A stretch of DNA of 6,882 nt. It comes from an archaeon (GTDB lineage Archaea; Nanobdellota; Nanobdellia; Pacearchaeales; GW2011-AR1). The notes under the pieces are model-generated. The model saw only the letters and a list, made by a program, of their open reading frames with translations, was not told where the DNA came from and did no database searches. Within the stretch, counting starts at the first letter, position 1; every line of letters begins with the position of its first letter. Below are positions 1 through 5,227 of this stretch, piece by piece. Where the stretch lies: NCBI GenBank assembly GCA_027348755.1, contig DAIEOU010000020.1, positions 289 through 7,170 on the forward strand. Direction: 5' to 3'. The position numbers were made by a program, and so were the translations under genes.

Positions 1-736
1 CGCGTATTGTAATATTCATTCCTTTATTTGTGTTGCTGTCTGTTATTGAATATATTTTTGTGCTATCTGGAAGCCTAGTTACTGATATTTTATATTCTGG
101 ATATAGGAGCATGTATCCTACGTATTCAAAATAACAATAGTTGGCTTCTTGGTTTGTTATCTCTTGCGCAACTCTTGTAAGTGAATACAATGGGCTCTTA
201 ACTCTCGTGCTGAAAATATTATAATTGCTTGTCTGATTATTTCTTGTTATGCTAACATTTCTAGATACATCAACAAGAACGTAACCATCTTCAATGCTTG
301 TGTTTAGTTGCATAGGGCCTATGTATACTGTAGCTCCATTTTTCTCTGCATCTGATCTTATTGTGCTAAAGCAGCCTTCAAGTACAGGATTAAGATATGT
401 GCTTATCTGACTTTCCATTTCATCGAATAGCCTTGGATGTTGGTTTATGCATGGTTTATAATTGCCAGTGTTTTCACATGTGTATGCTACTTCAACACCG
501 CTGTAGTTTGCAGAATTATTTGGATATATGAAACCGCCGTGCGGAAGCATTAAACTTACAGCTTCATTTACCCCGTCGGATATACATGAAGATATAACTG
601 GCTGAGGATTTATTTCACTCTGTTGATTTCCGGTTATAACTGGTCTAAGTATAAGTATAAGTGCGAATATTGCTACTATTGCTATGGATATTATTACCCA
701 TATTGCAACTTGCCCCTTTTTATGAGTGTTTATCAT
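1..736 (-). CDS. Membrane-anchored, probably secreted surface protein (pilin-like N-terminus), 3' end missing
   Basis: I do not recognise a named family. The 245 visible residues begin MINTHKKGQVAIWVIISIAI and the reading frame is open to the window edge, so the C-terminus is missing. Two Lys and G8-Q9 stand directly before one hydrophobic segment (about residues 10-30). This resembles class III archaeal prepilin signals, where cleavage falls between Gly and Gln, but the acidic residue usual at +5 is absent, so the signal could equally be a plain membrane anchor. The rest is polar, with Cys at 51, 87, 96, 122 and 201 and several N-glycosylation sequons (N73, N77, N145, N160), which suits an extracellular domain with disulfides. 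The CISDGVNEA then HGGFIY stretch (51-71) recalls N-terminal parts of uncharacterised DPANN surface proteins that I know only from memory. The ATG overlaps the upstream RHH gene by 17 nt and has no Shine-Dalgarno site, so the two are probably cotranscribed and perhaps translationally coupled. Confidence 0.72.
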   Translation of the reverse strand, partial: MINTHKKGQVAIWVIISIAIVAIFALILILRPVITGNQQSEINPQPVISSCISDGVNEAVSLMLPHGGFIYPNNSANYSGVEVAYTCENTGNYKPCINQHPRLFDEMESQISTYLNPVLEGCFSTIRSDAEKNGATVYIGPMQLNTSIEDGYVLVDVSRNVSITRNNQTSNYNIFSTRVKSPLYSLTRVAQEITNQEANYCYFEYVGYMLLYPEYKISVTRLPDSTKIYSITDSNTNKGMNITIR

Positions 737-857
737 TGTATTCTGATATTGCATCTTCTATAACATGTGACATGTTTCTATGCTTTCCTTTCTTCAGTAC
801 TTTTTTTACTATGTCAATAGTCTCTTTACTCACTGTAGCGGATATCCTTTCCTTCAT
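720..857 (-). CDS. Small ribbon-helix-helix (RHH/CopG-like) DNA-binding protein
   Basis: This 45-residue protein has the whole RHH pattern. A short strand, ERISATVS (residues 3-10), would insert into the DNA major groove. Helix A (about 11-25, KETIDIVKKVLKKGK) follows, then a turn at H26-R27-N28, then helix B (about 30-43) opening with the typical S-H-V-I-E-D-A-I pattern. Such proteins dimerise and usually repress their own promoter; many are antitoxins, others plain regulators. No toxin gene lies beside it. Its stop codon lies inside the start of the membrane-anchored surface protein (17-nt overlap), so it probably regulates that transcription unit. ATG at 857 is the only Met that gives a complete first strand. 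TATA-like boxes lie upstream at 881-888 and 938-945, and a 15+15 nt inverted repeat covers the nearer one. The assignment rests on pattern and length only, but the fit is good. Confidence 0.78.
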   Translation of the reverse strand: MKERISATVSKETIDIVKKVLKKGKHRNMSHVIEDAISEYNDKHS

Positions 858-878
858 AGTAATATTTTATCATATTCT

Positions 879-914
879 ATAGTATAAAATATATTTTGTT
901 ATATTTAATACTAT
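879..914. repeat. Near-perfect inverted repeat, candidate operator for the RHH protein
   Basis: The arms ATAGTATAAAATATA (879-893) and TATATTTAATACTAT (900-914) are reverse complements at 14 of 15 positions, with a 6-nt spacer; a886/a907 is the mismatch. The repeat starts 22 bp before the RHH start codon and covers the nearer TATA-like box, where an autorepressor would be expected to bind. The region is very AT-rich, so chance palindromes are more likely than usual; only one G-C pair (G882-C911) is part of the match. Confidence 0.45.
881..888 (-). promoter_or_regulatory. TATA-like box of the RHH/surface-protein unit (proximal)
   Basis: On the minus strand this reads TTTATACT, centred about 27 bp before the RHH ATG at 857. 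A start about 25 bp downstream would give a leaderless or nearly leaderless mRNA, like the other genes here. It lies inside the left arm of the inverted repeat. Confidence 0.45.
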
Positions 915-937
915 TAGATATTATGGAGTATTATCTA

Positions 938-945
938 TATATAAA
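938..945 (-). promoter_or_regulatory. TATA-like box of the RHH/surface-protein unit (distal alternative)
   Basis: On the minus strand this reads TTTATATA, as good a match to the archaeal box as any here. Initiation about 25 bp downstream (near 916) would give a leader of about 59 nt that begins just before the inverted repeat, which would then be transcribed as a hairpin. It could replace, or act in addition to, the proximal box. Confidence 0.4.
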
Positions 946-976
946 CATATCTGGAATATTTACATGGAAATTATTT

Positions 977-1681
977 TTATATAAAGAAATCTGCTTCGGA
1001 CTTTGTCTGACTACCTTCAATATCTATTATCCTTGTAACTTTCCCCTTTCTCTTTGACTTCTCTCTTATTTGCACAGGGTCGCTAACTCCTTTAGGAAGC
1101 TCTATTGAGTCTATAGATATCACATGTTTTATTACAACTTTCTTCGTTTCTCCAACACCAAAAAGCAGACTCTTTGCTATATCTGAATCCTCTGTTTTTA
1201 GAGAGCAGAAGTCTATCTTAAGCTCCTTATCTCCTCCGGAAGCAGGTTTGGCACTTTTAGGAGCTTTTGGTTTTATCTTGAGAACAGTACCTGGGATGCT
1301 AAATGAGAGTGCAAAGAATGCTCTTGGAAAACTGTTCATTAACTCTATAACTTTAGAAGGATCAACCGAAGCATTCACAACTGCTTTCTTTATACCGAGA
1401 GCATTCTTAACTTCCTCTATTGGGAAATTTGCCTTGGATGAAACGTCAAATGTTGCAGTTATAACTCCATTAACCTCGACAGGGCCCTTGGCTTTCTCAA
1501 GGCATTTTCTTACGAGAAAGTTTGCATACTCTGGACCTGTTTTTATACTCCATCCATCTTTTTGCTTTTTAGACTCGACAAGATATCTATCAGGGAAAAC
1601 TCCCTTACTGAATTTGACAAATTCACCATGCACTGATTCCCCAGGATTTCCAGAAAATATCTCCTCTATAGTACTTTTCAT
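977..1681 (-). CDS. Conserved-looking archaeal protein of unknown function
   Basis: I do not recognise a characterised family. The product is 234 residues with no membrane segment or signal, so it is probably cytoplasmic. An N-terminal mixed alpha/beta part (about 1-134) holds FVKFSKGVFPDRYLVESKKQ (21-40) and a segment W45-SIKTGPEYANFLVRKCLE, a dense pattern typical of a conserved domain. A Lys/Pro/Ala/Gly-rich stretch (about 135-152) looks like a flexible linker. A second part (about 153-234) alternates beta-like runs such as KKVVIKHVISIDSIELP and ends in a basic then acidic tail. Similar unnamed proteins occur in DPANN archaea as far as I recall; this is not verified. I chose ATG at 1681 over GTG at 1687 because a box at 1703-1710 lies 25 bp upstream, which fits a leaderless start. 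The gene diverges from the transporter. Confidence 0.7.
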   Translation of the reverse strand: MKSTIEEIFSGNPGESVHGEFVKFSKGVFPDRYLVESKKQKDGWSIKTGPEYANFLVRKCLEKAKGPVEVNGVITATFDVSSKANFPIEEVKNALGIKKAVVNASVDPSKVIELMNSFPRAFFALSFSIPGTVLKIKPKAPKSAKPASGGDKELKIDFCSLKTEDSDIAKSLLFGVGETKKVVIKHVISIDSIELPKGVSDPVQIREKSKRKGKVTRIIDIEGSQTKSEADFFI

Positions 1682-1702
1682 ATACACAAATCTAATCAGT
1701 TG

Positions 1703-1710
1703 TTTTTAAA
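1703..1710 (-). promoter_or_regulatory. TATA-like box of the 234-residue unknown gene
   Basis: The minus strand reads TTTAAAAA, centred 25 bp upstream of ATG 1681. Transcription would start at or next to the ATG (leaderless). It shares the 93-bp divergent region 1682-1774 with the transporter promoter. Confidence 0.6.
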
Positions 1711-1745
1711 CATTTTGAGTGACCTCTCCGTCGAGTCAGATAATG

Positions 1746-1753
1746 TTTATATA
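1746..1753 (+). promoter_or_regulatory. TATA box of the AI-2E-family transporter gene
   Basis: TTTATATA is centred 25.5 bp upstream of ATG 1775, predicting a leaderless mRNA. It also decides the start: the frame is open back to 1700, but an upstream start would put the box inside the coding region. Confidence 0.65.
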
Positions 1754-1774
1754 CTAAAACCTGCTTTTTGTAAA

Positions 1775-2818
1775 ATGAACATATCAAGCTCGGGGATAAG
1801 ACGTTTTGCACTTCTTATAATGGTTATAGTTTTAGGCGTGTTGGCTTTCTTTGTAATAAACCCTATACTCATGTCAGTGATAGGCGGACTTCTACTCGCT
1901 TACATATTTTATCCAGTTTTCAGTAGAATACAGAAGAAAGTTAAGAGTAACTCCCTGGCTGCAAGCATAACTCTTGGAATAGGCATACTAATTATTCTTG
2001 TTCCATTGTGGTTTATAGTCCCTATACTTTTCAATCAGCTTTTCCAACTTTACATTGCTTCTCAAAACATAGATGTTTCTCATGCAATAAGCTCTCTTCT
2101 TCCTACTGCTTCTTCAGCATTTGTATCTCAGGCAACAATAACCATAAACGCGGCCATAAGCAAGATAACTTCTTCAGTTCTTTCCTCACTTGCCTTAGAT
2201 TACTCTAATTTGAGCTTCATATTCCTTATACTTGTTAAGATAGCGATAGTCGCGATAGTATTTTTCTTTGCGTTAAAAGATAATGAAAGTTTCAGGAATT
2301 TTGCTTCAGCAATATCTCCTTTAAGTAAATCTCATGAGAAGATAATGGTCAAGCAATTCAAAGACATTACAACATCTATACTTTATGGGCAAGTCGTAGT
2401 AGGAGTATTCCAAGGACTCCTAGCAGGTCTTGGACTTATAGTATTCGGAGTTCCAAATGCTTTTGCAATAACTGTCCTTGCAATAATACTAGCAATACTT
2501 CCTTTCATAGGCACTCCTTTAATATGGATACCTGTAACAATTTATTTGTTCATTCAAGGCCATACAACTTCAGCAATAATCTATTTGCTTTACAACCTAC
2601 TTATAGTCTCAACAATAGATAATGTTCTCAGGGCATACATAGTAGCAAAGAAATCAAATATATCTCAAGTGGTAATATTAATCGGGATGATAGGCGGACC
2701 ACTCATACTCGGACTTCTAGGATTTATACTAGGACCACTAATACTAGCTTACTTTGTAACTTTCCTAGGAATATATACAAAGAAAAAAACAAATAAAAAC
2801 ACAAGAAAGATAAGATAG
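1775..2818 (+). CDS. AI-2E/UPF0118-family membrane transporter
   Basis: This 347-residue integral membrane protein is close to the usual family length. Hydrophobic segments lie at about 10-30, 31-47, 62-88, 147-167, 205-225, 230-262 (probably two) and 265-332 (two or three). A soluble loop at about 95-145, rich in Ser and Ala, separates the first three from the rest, as is usual in this family. Family signatures are G206-Q, VFQGLLAGLGLIVFGVPNAF (211-230), LPFIGTPLIWIP (242-253), I281-D-N and the Gly-rich end GGPLILGLLGFILGPLIL (307-324). Named members export autoinducer-2 (TqsA) or act in ion exchange. For archaeal members the substrate is generally unknown and cannot be read from sequence. 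The tail (336-347) is strongly basic, fitting a cytoplasmic C-terminus. The start was set by the TATA box 25 bp upstream; no Shine-Dalgarno site is present. Confidence 0.88.
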   Translation: MNISSSGIRRFALLIMVIVLGVLAFFVINPILMSVIGGLLLAYIFYPVFSRIQKKVKSNSLAASITLGIGILIILVPLWFIVPILFNQLFQLYIASQNIDVSHAISSLLPTASSAFVSQATITINAAISKITSSVLSSLALDYSNLSFIFLILVKIAIVAIVFFFALKDNESFRNFASAISPLSKSHEKIMVKQFKDITTSILYGQVVVGVFQGLLAGLGLIVFGVPNAFAITVLAIILAILPFIGTPLIWIPVTIYLFIQGHTTSAIIYLLYNLLIVSTIDNVLRAYIVAKKSNISQVVILIGMIGGPLILGLLGFILGPLILAYFVTFLGIYTKKKTNKNTRKIR

Positions 2819-2826
2819 TATACTGC

Positions 2827-2834
2827 TTTAATTA
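2827..2834 (+). promoter_or_regulatory. TATA-like box of the phosphorylase gene
   Basis: TTTAATTA is centred 28 bp before ATG 2859, which would give a leader of zero to three nucleotides. It contains the in-frame TAA (2829-2831) that blocks any upstream extension of the phosphorylase. It is a weaker match than the other boxes, and readthrough from the transporter, 40 bp upstream, is possible. Confidence 0.4.
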
Positions 2835-2858
2835 GCATATTCACATGTTGAAATAAAA

Positions 2859-4088
2859 ATGGGTAAAAAAAATAAAGAAGACTCTGCTCTGGAAGCCATA
2901 GCAGAAAAAATGTCTGGAAAACATCTATCAGAGTCAGAGATAAACGATTTTGTGTATGCAGTAGCAAACAACCTTATAGGCAAAACTGAAATAGCCAATT
3001 TTCTTGTAGCTGTGCAGAAGAAGGGAATGTCTTTTCAAGAGATATACTGGTTAACTCGTGCAATGGTTTCTACAGGAGACACCTTACATTGGAATTCTAA
3101 GATAGTCGCAGATAAACATTGCATAGGAGGCGTTGCAGGAAATAGAACTACTCCGATAGTTGTTTCTATATGCGCTGCAGCTGGAATATTAATTCCAAAA
3201 ACTTCTTCTAGATCAATAACAAGCGCTGCCGGAACTGCAGATACAATGGAAACTCTAGCAAGGGTGAAACTTTCAGCATCTGAAGTTAAGAGGGTTGTCA
3301 ACAAAGCTGGAGCATGTATAGTCTGGGGAGGAGCTTTCAGCCTTGCGCCTTTAGATGACATGATGATAAGGATAGAACGCGCACTTGATATTAATCCTGT
3401 TCCTCAGCTTCTTGCATCTATATTTTCAAAGAAGATAGCTGCTGGAAGTACGCATATACTCATAGACATACCCTACGGCCCCGGAGCAAAGGTAACTCAT
3501 AGCCAAGCCTTAAAATTAAAGAAAGATTTTATCCTTGCAGGAAAAAAATTCGGAAAAAAGATGCGCGTAGTCTTAACAGACGGTAGTCAGCCTATAGGTA
3601 GAGGCATAGGTCCTGTTCTTGAGATGTATGATGTTCTAAGCGTATTAGACAGAAAGGATTATCCCGAAGATTTAGAGAAAAAATCAGTATTTCTTGCGGC
3701 TGAATTGCTCGAACTTACAGGAAAGGCAAAACCCGGGCAAGGTAAGAAACTAGCAATGGAAATACTTGAGTCTGGAAAAGCCATGAAAGCTTTCACAAAA
3801 ATAGTCGAAGCCCAAGGTAAAACAAATCTTCTGATAAAAGCTCCGCATACTCTAGATATAATAAGCAAAAAATCAGGGAAAGTAAGGAAGATAGGAAACA
3901 GGGAGATAAACTCTCTTGCAAAGACCCTTGGTTGCCCATATGAAAAAGGAGCTGGAATTTATATTCATAAGCACGTTGGAGAAAAAGTGTCAAAAGGAGA
4001 AAAAATAATGACTTTATATGCAGAGTCAAAACAAAAACTAGAGCTTGCAAAGGCTATTGCAAACGAGAATATATTCAATATTTCTTAA
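2859..4088 (+). CDS. AMP/thymidine phosphorylase family protein, archaeal type, without the N-terminal domain
   Basis: Members catalyse phosphorolysis of nucleosides or, for archaeal AMP phosphorylase, of nucleoside monophosphates to base and ribose 1,5-bisphosphate. The protein has 409 residues. The helical domain (about 6-70) includes KMSGKHLSESEINDFVYAVA. The phosphate-binding segment DKHCIGGVAGNRTT is at 85-98, the archaeal signature KTSSRSITSAAGTAD at 114-128, SIFSKK at 187-192, QPIGRGIGP at 244-252 and the C-terminal PYNP-like domain at about 335-405. The sequence is much closer to archaeal AMP phosphorylase than to bacterial DeoA (KTSSR and APLDD rather than the bacterial forms). However, archaeal AMP phosphorylases are about 500 residues with an extra N-terminal domain of about 84, absent here: an in-frame TAA at 2829-2831 rules out a longer product. 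Cys88 stands where a phosphate-contacting Ser is usual. Substrate (AMP, other NMPs, or nucleosides) is uncertain; no ribose 1,5-bisphosphate isomerase or RuBisCO gene is in the window. Confidence 0.88.
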   Translation: MGKKNKEDSALEAIAEKMSGKHLSESEINDFVYAVANNLIGKTEIANFLVAVQKKGMSFQEIYWLTRAMVSTGDTLHWNSKIVADKHCIGGVAGNRTTPIVVSICAAAGILIPKTSSRSITSAAGTADTMETLARVKLSASEVKRVVNKAGACIVWGGAFSLAPLDDMMIRIERALDINPVPQLLASIFSKKIAAGSTHILIDIPYGPGAKVTHSQALKLKKDFILAGKKFGKKMRVVLTDGSQPIGRGIGPVLEMYDVLSVLDRKDYPEDLEKKSVFLAAELLELTGKAKPGQGKKLAMEILESGKAMKAFTKIVEAQGKTNLLIKAPHTLDIISKKSGKVRKIGNREINSLAKTLGCPYEKGAGIYIHKHVGEKVSKGEKIMTLYAESKQKLELAKAIANENIFNIS

Positions 4089-4098
4089 TGAGATAATG

Positions 4099-4106
4099 TT
4101 TTTAAA
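4099..4106 (+). promoter_or_regulatory. TATA box of the 88-residue gene, possibly doubling as upstream terminator
   Basis: TTTTTAAA is centred 25.5 bp upstream of ATG 4128 (leaderless spacing). It begins 10 bp after the phosphorylase stop, and five Ts on the coding strand is also the kind of tract at which archaeal RNA polymerase terminates. Confidence 0.6.
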
Positions 4107-4127
4107 CTAGAATTAATTTTATTCCAG

Positions 4128-4394
4128 ATGAAAAAGGACAAGAATTATCTTGATGACCTTGTTGAATACATAAACAAGAATGTTAAGAAAGGATATACAG
4201 TTGAATCCCTTAAATGGGCACTTGTCAAACAAGGACATTCAAAGCTAGAAGTTGAAAAAGCCATAAAATTCGTTGAAAATCAGCTTGCTTCTAAGGCTCC
4301 TGTCCTTGAGACAAAGCCAGAGATAAAGTATGAGGTCATGCCAAACGTTGAGCCTGAAAAGAAGTCCTTCTGGAAGAGAATATTCGGCAAATAA
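4128..4394 (+). CDS. Small helical protein with basic C-terminal tail, unknown function
   Basis: This 88-residue protein has no assigned function. Residues 7-54 form a compact helical module: LDDLVEYINKNVKKGYTVES, then LKWALVKQGHSKLEVEKAI. The second part follows a pattern often seen at the ends of archaeal proteins, with K/G-Y-x-x-x-x-L then A-L-x-x-Q-G-x-S then V-x-x-A-I, like a small three-helix bundle for protein contact. A Pro/Glu-rich linker (about 55-79) leads to the tail SFWKRIFGK, short, basic and aromatic, which could touch a membrane or nucleic acid. No transmembrane segment is present. The start is fixed by the TATA box at 4099-4106. The gene sits 39 bp after the phosphorylase and 52 bp before the next unknown gene; neither neighbour suggests a role. 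Confidence 0.75.
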   Translation: MKKDKNYLDDLVEYINKNVKKGYTVESLKWALVKQGHSKLEVEKAIKFVENQLASKAPVLETKPEIKYEVMPNVEPEKKSFWKRIFGK

Positions 4395-4417
4395 GTATAT
4401 ACAAAAATACGCTAATC

Positions 4418-4425
4418 TTTTTATA
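4418..4425 (+). promoter_or_regulatory. TATA box of the 95-residue gene
   Basis: TTTTTATA is centred 25.5 bp before ATG 4447, exactly the spacing of the other leaderless starts. It lies 23 bp after the stop of the preceding gene, and its T-run could also serve as that gene's terminator. It argues against a start upstream at 4330 in the same frame, which would overlap the preceding gene. Confidence 0.6.
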
Positions 4426-4446
4426 TTGGATACCCAGAATTTTATT

Positions 4447-4734
4447 ATGGAGTCAGACTATTCAATCCTAGAAAGCATATCCCAAGAGTATATGCGCCTT
4501 AAATTGCACAATCCAGATCATTATCTTCTTAGTTACGCCGAAATTACAGGCACTTCAGGAGCTCCGATTGATTTTATCAAGGGAGATAAATATTCGAGAT
4601 TTCTAACAACTTTTGGAAATTCTTCATCAGAGGAAAGTGCACTTAGGGGATACTTCACAGCACTTACTAATGCTATAGATGGCATAGAAGGCATAGTAAG
4701 ATCAGAGGAGGAAATCGCAGGTTTCCCAGTTTAA
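4447..4734 (+). CDS. Small soluble protein of unknown function
   Basis: I do not recognise this 95-residue acidic protein. It starts MESDYSILESISQEYMRLKL, predicted helical, continues with a central polar part (SGAPIDFIKGDKYSRFLTTF, 37-56), then a second helical region (about 60-88), and ends AGFPV. There is no membrane segment, signal, Cys pair or known catalytic motif. The frame is open back to 4330, but that would overlap the 88-residue gene by 65 bp; the TATA box at 4418-4425 fits ATG 4447 exactly. The signal peptidase gene begins 18 bp after its stop, so these two may be cotranscribed. It may be a lineage-specific gene. Confidence 0.65.
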   Translation: MESDYSILESISQEYMRLKLHNPDHYLLSYAEITGTSGAPIDFIKGDKYSRFLTTFGNSSSEESALRGYFTALTNAIDGIEGIVRSEEEIAGFPV

Positions 4735-4752
4735 CTTAAAATATGCTTTGTT

Positions 4753-5211
4753 ATGGATAAAACTTTGATTCTTCTTGGATTTTTTGTAGGAGTAGTTTTG
4801 ACTTCTGCTCTCTTTATTCAGTTTTCCCCTTCAATTGGAATAACTTCTAATGTGATATCTGCTCCTTCTGCAGGAATATATACAGATAACATAACTGCAT
4901 ATCCTAATCACGTTGTTATATACATTCAAAACGCTACTATAAGCAATTATGCAAATACTGGAAGCATGATGCCTATGCTTAACGAGAATGCGCATGGCAT
5001 AGAGATAAAACCAACAAATGAAAGTCAGATAAATGTAGGAGATATAATAAGTTTCAATCAATCAGGAATAATAATAGTTCATCGTGTTGTGGAAAAAGGA
5101 TATGACTCCAAAGGTCTTTATTTTATAACTAAAGGAGATAGCTCAGACATTCCAGACAGCCCAATAAGATTCTCAGACATTCAATATAAGACTGTCGGCG
5201 TATTATACTAA
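4753..5211 (+). CDS. Type I signal peptidase-like protein (S26 family, archaeal Ser/His/Asp type)
   Basis: Signal peptidase I removes signal peptides from exported proteins at the outer face of the cytoplasmic membrane. This 152-residue protein has one N-terminal membrane anchor (about 4-24), then an extracellular domain. The nucleophile is Ser71 in N-T-G-S-M-M-P. His110 in IIVHRVVE replaces the bacterial Lys, and ITKGDSSDIPDSP (125-137) supplies Asp129 and Asp135, with the same six-residue spacing as Asp142 and Asp148 of the Methanococcus voltae enzyme. Ser to His is about 39 residues here against about 70 there, so this is a compact form, and there is no C-terminal membrane segment. Whether it is the general housekeeping peptidase or a specialised one cannot be told. 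No clear TATA box is at the usual distance: CTTAAAAT (4735-4742) is only 14 bp from ATG 4753 but 26 bp from TTG 4765. Cotranscription with the preceding gene is likely. Confidence 0.82.
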   Translation: MDKTLILLGFFVGVVLTSALFIQFSPSIGITSNVISAPSAGIYTDNITAYPNHVVIYIQNATISNYANTGSMMPMLNENAHGIEIKPTNESQINVGDIISFNQSGIIIVHRVVEKGYDSKGLYFITKGDSSDIPDSPIRFSDIQYKTVGVLY

Positions 5212-5227
5212 GCGAGCAATTTTATAA

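Noticed and set aside
661..882. A 73-codon hydrophobic open frame on the plus strand
   Set aside because: It lies opposite the start of the surface protein and the RHH gene. Its hydrophobic residues come from the reverse of their codons.
1248..1709. A 153-codon open frame on the plus strand
   Set aside because: It is antisense to the 234-residue gene, whose frame has conserved-looking motifs and a promoter box at the right distance. The composition is that of a reversed coding strand.
1700..1774. N-terminal extension of the transporter by 25 residues
   Set aside because: It would contain the TATA box of the gene and polar residues unlike the family; ATG 1775 fits both family length and promoter spacing.
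2697..2746. Direct repeat GGACCACTnATACTnG within the transporter
   Set aside because: It encodes the two GPLIL units that are typical of the Gly-rich end of the family, so it is explained by protein conservation.
3035..3361. Minus-strand open frame of 108 codons
   Set aside because: It is antisense to the phosphorylase core, which has clear family motifs here.
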